Assembly: GCA_021234155.1 (NCBI GenBank)
Contig: JAJEKV010000064.1
Location: 5,082,001 to 5,146,000 of the forward strand
From: Isoetes taiwanensis
Taxonomy: Eukaryota; Streptophyta; Lycopodiopsida; Isoetales; Isoetaceae
Reading direction: 5' to 3'
DNA: 64,000 bases
Part shown: positions 32,808-44,177 of the stretch, in pieces
How positions within the stretch are numbered: position 1 is the first letter of the stretch
Layout: every line of letters begins with the position of its first letter
Notes under the pieces: generated by a model
Database searches by the model: none
The model's input: only the letters and a program-made list of their open reading frames with translations
Told to the model about the DNA's origin: nothing
Program-made: the position numbers and the translations under genes

Positions 32808-34672
32808 CCCGATACTACTGGTGAATGCTTGGCCCGTCGGCTGCATCCTGCCAAAACAACTCTCATACAGCCTGTATATGGCATTCTGCACAGGCAACGG
32901 CAGCCTCAGTTGATGCAGTCTAGCCCACAGCTTTTCCCGGGGAACCGTATCAAAAGCCTTCGCGAAGTCCACAAAGCAGCAATAAAAGTCCTGCCGATGG
33001 TTCCGGTTGTCTTCAATCAGTGCCCGCAGTGTAAAGATATGGTCAATCGTTGAGTGGCGGGGTCTAAAGCCGGCTTGTGTGAGGGCTCGCACATCTGCTG
33101 CCTCTGCCCAGCGGGTCAAGTGCTGCTCGAGAATGCCAGCCAACAGTTTGGCAAACACTGAACTGACCATGATCGTCCGGTAATTGGCCGGACAGTGTGG
33201 GTCGCCCGCCTTGTGAATGGGAACAACTCTGCTTGTGGTCCATTGTTGGGGGAAACCTTCCTGCAATGCTCTGTTGAACAGGGTAGTGAGGATCGGCACA
33301 AGCGGCTGCCCTGCCCATTTGAGTAACTCGGCCTGCATATCATCGAGGTCAGCTGCCTTCCCATTAGCCAGTCGTTGCAGGCCCTCCACAACATCCTCCT
33401 CCACGAGAATCAATGGGGGCCATCCTGGGGGGTATGGGCGTGTCTGGCGTCCACAGTGGGTCATAGAGCTGCCGCAAGTACTATTCCCACGCCCCGGTGT
33501 GATGTCCCCTCGTGAGGTCGGGCTGGCCTTCGAGCACTCTCGCCAAAAGGTTCGAGGATGAGTGTCCAAAGAGGCCGAACATCTCCCCGATGCCCGGCAA
33601 GGTACCGCTTTGTCTCCTTCGGATGGGCACGGCATCGTGGTGGCCTCGCAAGCTGCACCGGATCCGTATGTGACGGAGCCGCCAGCTATGCTTTACACTC
33701 GCATCAAACCATCGGGTTATGAATGTTGTGACCCCGAGCGGCGACGCAAGGGGGGCTGCCAAAGCACTGGGTCCGCCGTGATCCCGTAATAGCGGTCACC
33801 GGTCCGTCACGCTTCTCTTGTGGGGGTCCGCACTAATTTTCGGGAGGGCGCCCATGAGCATCTCGGCGTAGTCCTCTCGCACGCCATAATCTAGTCGCGA
33901 ATCGAGGATGGCGAGGGGCTGGTATAGTGGGGTTCCGGGCGGCTTGCCAAACCAGTCCAAATAAAGTGGGAGGTGATCCGAGTCGACCTCCTCATCCCGA
34001 CCGTCTGCCCCACCCTAAACGACCGATGAGATGCATATCTTTAAGCAACTACGAAGTACATAATCCACCACGCTAGACCCTCCCCATTGTCCCCGCTGGT
34101 CGCATGTGCACTTGCGAATCGGGCCACCGCGGATGTGCCATTGCAAATTATCAAGTCAAAAAATACCACATAGCGAGCAACCGCTTGCCAAAGCGAGTGA
34201 CCGGCGTCATCCGATCCTCGCGGGCCGGTTGCTTCGGGCGGACGTAGCCGCAGGACATCGCAGGCGAGGGGGTCAAGTCGCATGGGCTGCTCTACTCCTG
34301 TCCGTGCATTGAAATCTCCAAGAAGGACGACCCTACCCAACTGCTGGTGCTGCTGTATGTCATCATATAGATCGACATAAGGGTCCATCCTATCCGCATC
34401 GGGGTGGCTGCGATAGAAGGTGCTCTCTGCGTGAGGGAAATAACAGGCGGCCAGAAAAAGGGTTGCCACTGGTATTATGCACACGAACCCACAAGTACCG
34501 GTTGTGTCTGTCTGTCTTCTGGAGGGTAACCGAAGGTGCCAAGATTGTCCGGTAGTAGCAAGCCACTCCACCATGACCTCTCTGTCCTGTACAGGTATTG
34601 AAGACCGAGAAATGTTGGTAACCCGGCACAAGCGGGTCTCAAACCCAAAAGGTCCACAATTGACCATTTGGT
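32808..34672 (-). mobile_element. LINE-1w, 5' half (APE endonuclease and RT N-terminal half), minus strand
   Basis: On the minus strand from 34672 an APE-type endonuclease appears (HGGVACYY, RYLWVRVH, AACYFPHAES, LLGDFNARTG about 34300-34330, FFDLIICNG). A damaged linker follows, then RT blocks: GKAADLDDMQAELLKWAG, VVPIHKAGDPHCPANYRTIM, GFRPRHSTIDHIFTL and CCFVDFAKAFD (about 32960-33000). It stops at SSIGV, immediately before the next RT block (QGCPLSPTLFG). Close to the LINE at 55.8 kb in every block. Stops between the endonuclease and the RT make it inactive. Confidence 0.82.
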
Positions 34673-35935
34673 GACACTCAGAACCATTATGGATGCAGGC
34701 AAAGGTAAGAAAACCTCTATATTGTGTTGATTTTAGTAAAGCTTTTGACTTGGTGCCTAAAGAGCATCTATCGAAAAGAATGGACCAGCTTAATATTTCA
34801 GTTGAATGTCGTGATGCAACGAAGAGAATCTATGAGAAGGTAATTGTGGATCTATCTTTTCCTCTTAATACTGAATGTAGTGCTCAAGCTGTGAACAATG
34901 TGAGAGTGAAGTAAGGATGTCCTTTATCCCCCACACTATTTGGCCTTTTTATAGATGGATTGGAGAGGTGGATTTTAGATCATGGAGGTGCCAGAGTAAA
35001 TATAGCTGATTATGTTCTTGCCTTTCTTCTATACGCAAATGATGTTGTACTTTGGTCAAAAGAGAAAGCAGGACTCCAGAGACACCTTAAAGTACTAGAA
35101 GATTTCTGTGACTCAACATGTATGAAGGTGAATATGTCAAAAAATAAGGTCATGATAGTGGGATCTCGGCAAAATAGTAATTTTTATTACAGAGGAGAAT
35201 TGATAGCATCCACGAGTAATTATAAATATCTTGGGCTCATAATAGACAAGAATTTTAGATGGAATAAGTGTATTGAGCAGAGAACAAATGGAGGTTTGAA
35301 AGCATTATACGCCATGCAACGAAGCTGTGGGAAAGTGTTTCTACAGAATCTGCGTATGAAGAAGATGCTTTATACAATTTTGGTCCAATCGGTTGTTTTA
35401 TATGGTTGTGAAGCTTGGAGTCCAGGTTTCCAAATTGCCTATGGGAAAAAATAGAGAAAATTCAAAAATGGTCTTTGTGCACGGAACTAGGAGCGAAGAC
35501 TCAAAATCCATACCATATGCTGCTAACCAAATGTGGAATGATCCCTCTAGAAGGTGAAGCACTCATCCAAACCCTTATCTATTTGTATAAAACACATGAA
35601 CTCCCATCTGGCTATGGTTGAGAGCAAGGAAAAAGGCTAGTATAAAAATATAGTGGAATGGCTCGTAAAATGGGATATGAAACTAGAGGAATGTCTACAA
35701 ACAGAAATACTTGCATGGGTAATACAAGGACTTCAATTGGTGAATTGGAAGAATCCAAAAATAAAGATGGCAGATTATCAAAGATTTATAAATCCAATGC
35801 TTCAAGATGCCATATATGTGGATAGTGATATGGCTTTGGCGAAACGCAGAGCAGTAGCACGCTTGGGATTGAGCTCTCATCGATTACACATAGAAGAGGG
35901 GAGATGGAAGAAAATCCCTAGAGAGCCTTTTCATT
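34673..35935 (+). mobile_element. LINE, 3' half of RT (probable continuation of the 24.4-27.1 kb LINE)
   Basis: It begins at TLRTIMDAGK and continues through CVDFSKAFDLVP, a stop, GCPLSPTLFGLFIDGLERW, LYANDVVLW, KYLGLIIDKNFRWN and LYGCEAWSP to a C-terminal region ending near 35935. It has several stops. Position 1 of the DD pair in the catalytic box is Asn (YAND), which would abolish polymerisation. It starts exactly at the junction with the minus-strand LINE and lacks the preceding RT block, consistent with being the right half of an element interrupted by that insertion. Confidence 0.75.
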
Positions 35936-36335
35936 AAACGACGTCCAGACGTTGTTTAACGACGGAAACATATTATTTGAACGACGTCACAACATCTTTT
36001 GATGACATCATGTCAACGTAGTAGAACATGTCGACATGGCAGAGCATGGCGGCGTGCCAGCATGGCATGTTAGCATGCCACGAGGTCGACTTGGCCACGT
36101 CAGATATCCTAGACGCCGTTTAACGACGTCATCTCAACATGGCAGAACACGGTGAGTGCCAGCATGCATGTCAGCACGCAAACATGGTCGATACGTCAGA
36201 TCTAAGCCTTGTCATTAAATGACGTCTAGACGTTCTTTAACGACGGAAATGTCTTTGAACGACGTCGACGTCAACATCGTTAAAACACGTCTAGACAGTG
36301 TTCAATGACACATTGATGTCATTCAACCACGCCGA
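35931..36335. repeat. Tandem repeat, period 281 bp, rich in ACGTC
   Basis: TCATTAAACGACGTCCAGACGTTGTTTAACGACGG at 35931 recurs at 36212 as TCATTAAATGACGTCTAGACGTTCTTTAACGACGG. Internal sub-repeats (AACGACGTC; ATGGCAGAACATGG; GCCAGCATGCATG) are frequent. At least 1.4 units are present. TGACGTCA-like sequences look like bZIP sites but here are part of the repeat. Confidence 0.85.
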
Positions 36336-36339
36336 CCCC

Positions 36340-36600
36340 TTGTAGTCTTCCCTTTTTCATTATCATTCTCAAACCACTAATCTTCCCTCCTTGAATGCCA
36401 GTTTCATCTATATTCCAAATGTGGCTAGGCTCAAAATAAAAATGGATGTAAACTTCTTCCTCTATTGTGTAAAAGGACCGAAGTTTTAAAGGATGTATGG
36501 CTCGTGCTCTTGCAACATTCAAAGTTTTTGTTGATCTCAATAAAGGATGTCTTTTTTTGAACAACCTCCACCATTTATCTCCTGGTTTTTCATTCAGTCA
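36340..36600 (-). pseudogene. pogo/CENP-B-like transposase fragment (DDE_1)
   Basis: Minus-strand sequence reads EKPGDKWWRLFKKRHPLLRSTKTLNVARA, PLKLRSFYTIEEE, then HIWNIDETGIQGGK. The W..F..RHP.L..R.....ARA block followed by ...WN.DETG is characteristic of pogo/Tigger-type transposases, where the Asp of DETG is the first catalytic residue. The sequence ends soon after and runs into the 281 bp tandem repeat. Only this fragment remains. Confidence 0.75.
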
Positions 36601-37856
36601 CAAAATACTTCTGCCTTCACACATACTTGCTGCTTTCAATTTGAATAATGCTATTAGTACAAGTGCCACTAGGCTAGTTCAAAGCAGGGTGCTTCATTTG
36701 AATAGGCTTTTATCATTTCAATTAAACTGTCAATTTTGTGCATAAGGGAGGCTTGCCAATGGCATAAAAAGTCCACGGGAGTTTGTACAGCATGCTCCAA
36801 TCCTTTAAAGAATGATCCTCTGAAGTAGATTAAGCAAGGGACCGAAAATTAGCGGAAAAAGCACATGAAGCTAAAAAGGATAAAAGAGGATTACCAATTT
36901 ATTGTTGAAAAGAGCCCGACACTTCAAAACTAGGAGAATGCTCTAGGTTATAAATTGTATGTAATTTGATCTCTTATACGCCTTCAGGCCAAGAGTCTTC
37001 AGCAATAGTTCATTCTAAAGCTAGATAACATGAAGAATAAAAGGCTTCCATGGCTGGCTGACATGACATGATTACACAATACCTAAGTTTTTGTACCTGC
37101 CTGCAATACTATTGAATCAATCCGATCTGTTGCCCAGGTCACAACGTAGCTGTTAGTGATTATTGAGCCTCCAATACCTCTAGTGGAAATTATAGGAACC
37201 TAATAAGCAAAAGAGTGCGAATTTTTGGAGGGCTTTTTTGGAAAGGGTTTAGAGGGTTTATTAGATTGTCTCTAATAATTTTGTCAATTTTGTCAAAATT
37301 ATCAGAGACAATAGAGGCTTGGCACAAGGCACAAGGCACAAGTAGTATAATGTCCATATGATTATAATAAATACTCCATACACCATACTCCATAGTATGT
37401 TATATCCATACATCATACTGTCCATACTACTCCAATAAATATAACTGCTTTAGTGTCCATATTGTTATTATCATGTCCACAGTATAGGCATAAAAAAAGA
37501 GCATCGTAAAGCAAATTGTTTGAAGTAAACAATGGAAGCCAAAACGGAGTAACAATAATGTTACGAAAATATAGCCACATGAAGTCTTTATCCTTCTTCA
37601 CACTTATCATCTACAAGCAGACAACGTCTACTCTCCTTTCCACTTGAATTGAGGATTCCCTTGTTGACAATAGTGATGCTACTGATTCTGCATACATAGG
37701 AAGAATGCTAATATGTAAAAAAAGTTAAGTAGCAATGAGATGAATGCTAAAAAATTACGAGTCGAAGAAAACATACTATGAAGGTTCTTCATCTTCCTCT
37801 GCCACTTCGTCGTCTGAATTCTCGGGATGATCAATGTTCCTTTCATCAAACTTTTG
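36601..37856. other. Gene-free stretch
   Basis: No recognised gene. It contains imperfect short repeats of TATAATGTCCATA/ATACTCCATA type (about 37330-37460) and AT-rich sequence. Confidence 0.5.
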
Positions 37857-40800
37857 TTAAACACTTGCCAAGGCTGAAAGACGAGATGCTTTTACATGTT
37901 CCACTAACAGTTTATCATTGTCTAATCCATAGCAGTGACGAGATAAAATAGCAGATGCTACCAATGTTGAACCTGTGCCGCTAAGTAGGTCCAATACCAA
38001 GCCTTGTCTTGGACTAAAATTCTCAATAATAAACTCCATGAAAGAAATGGACTTGTCGGTGGATTTCCTACCAGGGGTAGTAGGACTTGCTGTAAGTTTA
38101 CTGTCTTCCATGAAGAAATGAGCAAGAGATTGCTTGGAGATTGAAAGACGTTTGTCTAAAATGGACAAATGTTAATAAAACATGAAACCAGATATAGTAA
38201 AACTAAGATAAACATAAAAATAATAAGATAGCTTATAATAAGATAGATAAAATTGAAGATCACTTACTTGAGAACTGAACATTACTCTGAATGCTTGGTG
38301 AAGTACCCTACAGTCACTAGCAACACGTTGCTTGTGAACTTCCCAATTCCGTCCTTCATGTATCCAAAAGGGGCATCCTGATGCAAGTAGTAAGTTCTAA
38401 AGGCCTCCAAGCATTTTAATCTTGCCTCTTTCTCCACTGTTCTTGCTTGTTCAACCGAAGAAATGGAGACCAACCAGCCATCAGGCACAATGTGCCGAAT
38501 GAGAAAGAGGCTTGGATTAAAGAAGTGTTGCATACATTCCAACGAGGAATCTCAAAATCTTCCCCGCATGGCATGTTATTAGTAGGGAAATCAATAATTA
38601 TTAACTCAAACCCCCAATCCCTGACATTACCACCTCTCTTGTACTCATGCGACTTCCTAGCATTTCTCTTTGCAAAATCTCTAACATCTTGAAAAACTAG
38701 AGCTTCTACCTTCTTTGAATATTGTTCGTATATACGCAAAATGTCTCCACAATGCAATTCAAGCGAAGTGTTTGTAACCACCTTGGCAATGTCAAAATGT
38801 TGGACATCTTCCTCTGAAGTAGCCTCGGATAAATCCAAATCAATTGCTGCAGTAGCTACCACATGTTTAAGAAAGTGTCACACGCTTGTGAAAGATCTAT
38901 ATGTACATGAATGCAAAAAAATACGTAAAATTATTTACCAGATGCTTGTGACTTTTCTTGATTTTTTTCTCTTGCTTTTCACATCTCTTTTATCGATTGG
39001 AGCATCCAAACTTCTTTTTATCATTTCACTAGAATCCACTTTGCTCTTGAGCACTGGAACTTTCACATTTGCCTTATACTCTTCCTCCTCACTTAATGGA
39101 TATTCTCCACTAGCAAAATCTATCCACCAAGGACAATTTTGAGCTTCATAATCACTTAGACCACCTGGCCTATCCAAGTTCCCCTTTTTTGAGTACATGG
39201 AATTTTCATCTGTGGACTTCCAACATTCTAATTCGGTTGGAAGATTTGCTAGAGTGTATTTGTAATATCTGCAAAATTGCACATAACATTTAGACGGATT
39301 GTTTCAAGAGAAATAAATGCAGAAACTTTTATACCTGTAGGCTACTCTTCTTGAACTTCTATCTATCTCGTAGGAAGAGACAGGAGCCATAGTTGCAGAC
39401 ATATATTTGTGATATGTCTTGAACATGTTGGCTTTGTTCTTTAATTTGAAGGCTTGGAACCAACTTTCCAGGTCTGCACCATGTGGAACTTGAATCTGCA
39501 ATTGATATGTTGCAGAAGTCTCACTGAAGACTTCACAAGACTTCTCAACCGTGTGCTCCAACCAAACTTCTTTTTTTATCCAGTCCTTAAAGCTTTTGTC
39601 ACCCTTAGGAATCCCATACGTGCTATGGATAGCAGACCCAGACGACATCCAATGCACCCAACGATCTCTTATGTCATTGGGTACCTTAGCCTTCACCATG
39701 TCAAGCAACTTTTCAATGGACAATCGCGAAGTTTTGGTGTCAAAATCAGCCCGAGTAACAGCATTTAACCAACTTGGACCCAATGCAGGATTGACTATGG
39801 CAAGCAACTTTCCCATTTTCTGTACCCATTTATCTTGGACCCTTCTTGTGGCTGCTGTCCGCAAGGCCACTTTGTCATCACTATCTTTTGCTGCTGCCAA
39901 TTCAACTGCTATCTCCTTATCCATTTGTCTCTATCTCAATTACAAGGACAATCCAATTTGTTATGAGCACACAAAATGAGAACAATAAATTCAAAAGGGT
40001 TAATAAACAAATATGTCATGTAACCTGGAATAGTATCTTGCAGTAAGCCAAACGTGGTAGTTGATATCATTGTTCCGTGCCAGTGCTGGAAGAAGCATTA
40101 TCTTTAATCTTTAATGTAGCCAGGTATTGAGGATCCAGTTTGGAAAGTATTGCTCTGGATTTGCTGTAGCAATTTTGTGGACAACTATATATTGTATCCT
40201 TCATTGTGTTATGAACAACACCATCTTCATTCAACCTGAAATACACATGAAAATCATCAACAAAATTCAAAACCATAACAATGCAAAACATGCAACCCAC
40301 TTACTCGTTAACTCTATTGAGGGCCGAAATGAGTTGTTGAACATGACACTTCTCCACGTCAATGAAAGACACTTCGACTCGAATGTGCCTGCTCTTCTCA
40401 TAACAGAATTGATGGTTGTAACATATCTCCTCCATCCACGCTACTGTTCTATGGTTACCATCCCAACAAAGGAACATTTTGCCTGACAAGTCCTTCCACT
40501 CCTCGGAAGCTTCAAGTTCCTTCTCAAAGTCATCGTTAACTTCATTCTAGTAATCATCCCATTTAGAGCGAATAAAGTCCGTAACTGGAACATCACATCC
40601 TTTAATGGATTTCATGGATAGCACAAACTTTCCTTTCTCAGGTAAATATCCATCATTACGAAGTATATCCCTCATCTTAGAATCAGATTTTGACACTGCA
40701 CCCACGGCTTCATTTCGCAAAATACGACAAAGGGGAATCTTGGAAGGTTCTGTTCCTCTCTCAATGCGACATTTGCTCATTATATCAGCCACCATCTCGT

Positions 40801-41056
40801 GAGCAAAAACCTATACAAAGTTCATGATTAAATATTTCACAAGGAGAAAAAGAAAATGATCCAATTCGAGAACCACTCACCTGGGCAAATTCTGATCAGT
40901 GGCAGTCATATCCTAAACATCACATGGTTTGTCTTTCTCTGCCATTGGACTTTCTATATCTTTGGTCATTGCTGATTCGGTTAACGCTTTGTTAGGGGCT
41001 ATATATTTTGCTTCTTCTTTGGATACCTCCAGTGAATCTGATTGATTGGTCTCCAT
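37857..41056 (-). pseudogene. ParB-like domain + DNA amino-methyltransferase fusion, copy 2, seven exons, disrupted
   Basis: Inferred exons: 41056-40881, about 40812-40305, 40235-40025, 39930-39335, 39268-38939, 38855-38268, 38155-37857. Donors are GTGAGT, GTAAGT, GTTACA, GTATAA, GTAAAT, GTAAGT. Exon 2 is ParB/sulfiredoxin-like: VPVTDFIRSKWDDY, then MFLCWDGNHRTVAWMEEI (DGNHR near 40451-40466). The middle exons are unrecognised but long and open. Exons 6-7 form an amino-methyltransferase in beta order: LELHCGDIL (about 38745-38770), FELIIIDFPTN (motif IV, 38577-38605; DFPT instead of DPPY), then VLDLLSGTGST...GLDND (motif I, about 37925-37995). Stops near 40917, 40549 and 40073 and at least two frameshifts in exon 6 make it a pseudogene unless the sequence is wrong. 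The fused domains suggest DNA recognition and base methylation; phages and bacteria also fuse ParB and methylase domains. Confidence 0.68.
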
Positions 41057-41226
41057 TCAATCCAACTCGTATAGGATCTTCCAAGATAATTTTAAATGTT
41101 GGCAAGCATTATAGAAATGGATTGGGCCACATGATCCATAGTCTCCATTCAATCCAACTCACATGATCTTCCAAGATAATTTTAAATGTTGGCAAGTATT
41201 ATAGAAATGGATTGGGCCACATGACC
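41051..41226. repeat. 92 bp tandem duplication at the 5' end of ParB/MTase copy 2
   Basis: CTCCATTCAATCCAACTC...GATCTTCCAAGATAATTTTAAATGTTGGCAAG...GGATTGGGCCACATGA occurs at 41051 and again at 41143. The duplicate includes the candidate start codon region, so the ATG also exists in the second unit. Confidence 0.9.
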
Positions 41227-42039
41227 CCTACAAAAGCAAGCAACCATTTGTGAGTGTATAATAAATAGAAAAGCATTTAAAGTTATCCGTGAGTATTGAA
41301 TTATGGGCATAAGACACCGTCTAGGTTTTGTGTTTTGTATGTGCTTTATAGTAGACCACCACATTGGGCATACATACAGATACTAAAATAATTATTCCTA
41401 AACTTTGGATAGTCGAGCTCGAGTTCTCCAACTTAGCTCATACACTCAAGCCTTTCATATTACATAATGCATGTTTCGAAGATATAGTTCTGTCTGGCAC
41501 ATGCTTTTGTATTCCAACAACTTAAAACCGTATAGAGATGAGAATGGGCAATTGTGCATTATCATATGCCATCAAAAACTGCTTACACTATGCGTAAAGT
41601 TGTGAATGACTTTCCTAAAATGCTCTAGTCACAACACATTCTACGGTGCATACAAGCAGCAAAACAAACAAATATAATATTCTACGGTGTATATAACTAA
41701 GAAACAAACACATACAATTGTCTCAAAATCATCTACCATCTTATTCTAATATCCTCAGCGTGTACATCCAAGGCCTTATTCTAACAATTGCCCTATTGTG
41801 CATGTGCAATCTAAAAAGGGGCAGAAAACTTGTCTCAACAATCTGTTGTAAAGCAAGACAGTCTGAACAAGAGGTGCTTCCAGCAAGAGAGCTAGAATCA
41901 GCCGAATCAATCTGCCCTAACCCAGCCGATCTTCCTTCCCAGCCAATATTTTTCGTCCAAGCTCACGTTTTCACTACCAGCCATGAATTTCTCTGTGGGA
42001 CGAATAAATGAAACTGAGGAGCCCTTCTTTGTAAGGAAG
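41227..42039. other. Gene-free stretch upstream of ParB/MTase copy 2
   Basis: No divergent DUF7869-like gene and no palindrome array are visible here, unlike copy 1. A 97-codon plus-strand frame at 41718-42011 has no family resemblance. Confidence 0.5.
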
Positions 42040-42438
42040 CTACATCGTACTTCTGGATATCACAGTAGCTTTGGAGATGCCTTTCTTTGGGTTGCCACTA
42101 ACCAGAAACTTGTGGTGAAGGTTCCGAGCCCTCCATGTTTCCACTTCAGTGCTCAGGTTGAAGAGCTCTGTCAAAGAAGGCTCTGATTTTCTGTGTCTGG
42201 ATTTGCTCTGACTCTTAATGAACACTTTCGTACTCGAAGACCTTATAACCTCTAACGCGCTTCTATTTTTCCTATAAGGAGAAAGTAGATCCGGCTTGAA
42301 CAATTCTGCTAAAGAGACAGTGGTCAGATTGGCATCTGTGTCTGAAAATTCTGCTCCCTTTCCGACCATATCCGTTTGCTCCAACTTTAATTTCCAAGCA
42401 TTGATAGCTTCTGGAATTGGAAGCAAAGCAACTACCAA
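42040..42438 (-). CDS. Hypothetical exon with repeated SLxELF motif
   Basis: A minus-strand frame of 132 codons with natural amino-acid composition contains VSLAELFKPDLLSPYRK and PSLTELFNLSTEVE, two copies of an SLxELF motif about 50 residues apart. A possible splice acceptor (ACATTGGTAG) lies just upstream of its start. I do not recognise the family. It could be a host exon or a captured fragment, because it adjoins the GGAAACCTCCCC repeat block. Confidence 0.3.
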   Translation of the reverse strand: MVVALLPIPEAINAWKLKLEQTDMVGKGAEFSDTDANLTTVSLAELFKPDLLSPYRKNRSALEVIRSSSTKVFIKSQSKSRHRKSEPSLTELFNLSTEVETWRARNLHHKFLVSGNPKKGISKATVISRSTM

Positions 42439-42539
42439 TGTAAGGTCTCAACAATGGATAAAGGCAAAAAGAAAGAAAACAAAGAAAAGAATTGGTGGCG
42501 CTTTTGCTCCAGCCTCTGTGGAGGACATAGCCGGCCTTC

Positions 42540-42915
42540 ACCTGGAAACCTCCCTCATCTTCGTGGAAACCTCCCCAACTTTCCAGGTAGCCCCGGGGAG
42601 GTTTCCATTTTGGAAAGTAGAAACCTCCCCACCTTTCCTTGGAAACCTCCCCAACTTTCCTGGAAAACTAGGGGAGGTTTCCATATTCGAAAACAGGGGA
42701 GGTTTCTATGGAAAATTGGGGAGGTTTCCCATAAAAATTAGAAACAAAGCCCTCCACGATCTGCCTCGATCCACGTGCTTTTTTAATATCTATCTTGGTG
42801 GTTGCGTAAACATCTTTTATTAATTACACCCGCCTTTATTAATTACGGCCTTTTTTTTTAATATTTTAATGGAAACCTCCCCAATTTTCCAAGGAAACTA
42901 GGGGAGGTTTCCACA
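42540..42915. repeat. Inverted-repeat cluster of GGAAACCTCCCCAAnTTTCC (left block)
   Basis: At least five forward copies (GGAAACCTCCCCAACTTTCC and variants) and five inverted copies (GGAAAnTTGGGGAGGTTTCC) occur: eight between 42543 and 42735, and a forward/inverted pair at 42871-42910. Opposite-orientation neighbours can fold into hairpins. The plus-strand frame across it (Pro/Trp/Phe-rich) is a product of the repeat. Confidence 0.9.
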
Positions 42916-43256
42916 GAATGTTTATAGTTCATCTTTATTTTCCTACGGTTGAATGAAGCCCCATAGGTTCAACAAGGTCCCTCTCAATTTCTTATGGTCG
43001 AAACCCCAGTAGGCTCAACAAGGACGCTTCCTGACAGTGCTCGCGTCCAATTTCCAAACCATGAAAAGTTATGATCATCTATGGTAGTGCTATCTGGCAC
43101 CCTATATGCGATGAGAAGTATTAATGTGATGGTAATAATGCTAACAGAATGTAATGCTAATAATATTATAACAACAAAGTACATCAAAATATGTCTTGTG
43201 AGGCACAAAGCCACATCAGTCAGACATAAAAAACAAATGCAAGATGTAGTGTAAAT

Positions 43257-43658
43257 GTGGGCACTATGAAAGCAGATGTGTACTCGTTTGGGATTATATG
43301 TGCAGAGATTTTGACTGGTAAAAAGTTAGAAGTCAAAATTGCAGAGCGGGGTAAAAAGCTTGATCTACCAGCATCCAGATGCCCCAAAGATCTTCAGGAT
43401 CTGATTCACCATTGTTGCCAAAGGATGCCTCATAAGCGACCAGATTTCTCGAAAATCTGCCTGAAATTGTGTGAACTTAAAAGGGCTATTTATTCTAAAC
43501 CTACTATCTATGCAAATATTACAAGCAGCAACGACAATAGCAGTAGTTATAACAGTAGCAGTACAGGCAGCAGCAGCAGCACCAGTAGCAAAGATCATTC
43601 TAGCAGCAACGGAGATGAAATTGACAATTTGTTTGATTTTACATTGCCCCAGCAGTAG
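43257..43658 (+). pseudogene. Protein kinase C-lobe fragment
   Basis: It encodes the end of a eukaryotic protein kinase: GTMKADVYSFGIICAEILTGK (subdomain IX, DVYSFG), then CPKDLQDLIHHCCQRMPHKRPDFSKICLKL (subdomain XI, with the invariant Arg in RPDF). A Ser/Asn-rich low-complexity tail and a stop at 43658 follow. No N-lobe, VAIK, HRDL or DFG sequence is present upstream, so it is a fragment. The DVYSFG form is that of plant tyrosine-kinase-like kinases (MAPKKK-like/receptor-like). It may be the last exon of a gene whose other exons are absent. It is flanked on both sides by the same inverted-repeat family. Confidence 0.75.
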
Positions 43659-44177
43659 TGACAGATGTCAGCTGATATCAAATGGCTGATTGACCTGGCC
43701 CTGTTTTGGTTACGGGTTACAGGTTACAGAAAGTCCGGCTTTGCAGGCCATGAAAGTCCGGGTTCTATTTCTGTAAGATGTATCCACGAAAATTGCTGAT
43801 AATACAGGGTTACAGATTACAGAAAAATATCCATGGTTACATAAGAATACCAGGCGGAAGGGTTTGATCATCACGGTTTCTCTTGCCGCTTGCTTCAAAG
43901 CTAGCTTCAGAGCTCTAAATACAAATATCTGCTATGCAAAAATGCAAAAATTAGATCATCCAACATGCAAAACTCCAAAACCGATTTGCTTACCCCAGTC
44001 TTCAGTCCTCAGAATCAAGAGTCAACGCTTTGCATCAAACAGAAAACGAACTTGAAAAGCTCCAAATAGAAATTCCTCCACAAAATCAGTGAAAGGGCAA
44101 TCTAATTTTGTCGTCGATCTTAAATTCTTTGCATTTATGAGGAGTGGATCTCTCCGCTCAAAAAATTCTAATCCAAG
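43659..44177. other. Spacer with short GGTTACAG repeats
   Basis: No gene. GGTTACAGGTTACAGAAAGTCCGG (about 43716-43740) and GGTTACAGATTACAGAAA (about 43807-43826) recur. Otherwise unassigned. Confidence 0.5.

Noticed and set aside
35931-36335. Possible CRISPR-like array because of spaced repeated GACGTC motifs
   Set aside because: Eukaryotic context, a 281 bp period and no uniform spacers; it is an ordinary tandem repeat.
42296-42823. Plus-strand 175-codon frame with Phe/Pro/Lys/Gly repeats
   Set aside because: Product of the GGAAACCTCCCC repeat cluster; the amino-acid repeats follow the DNA repeats.
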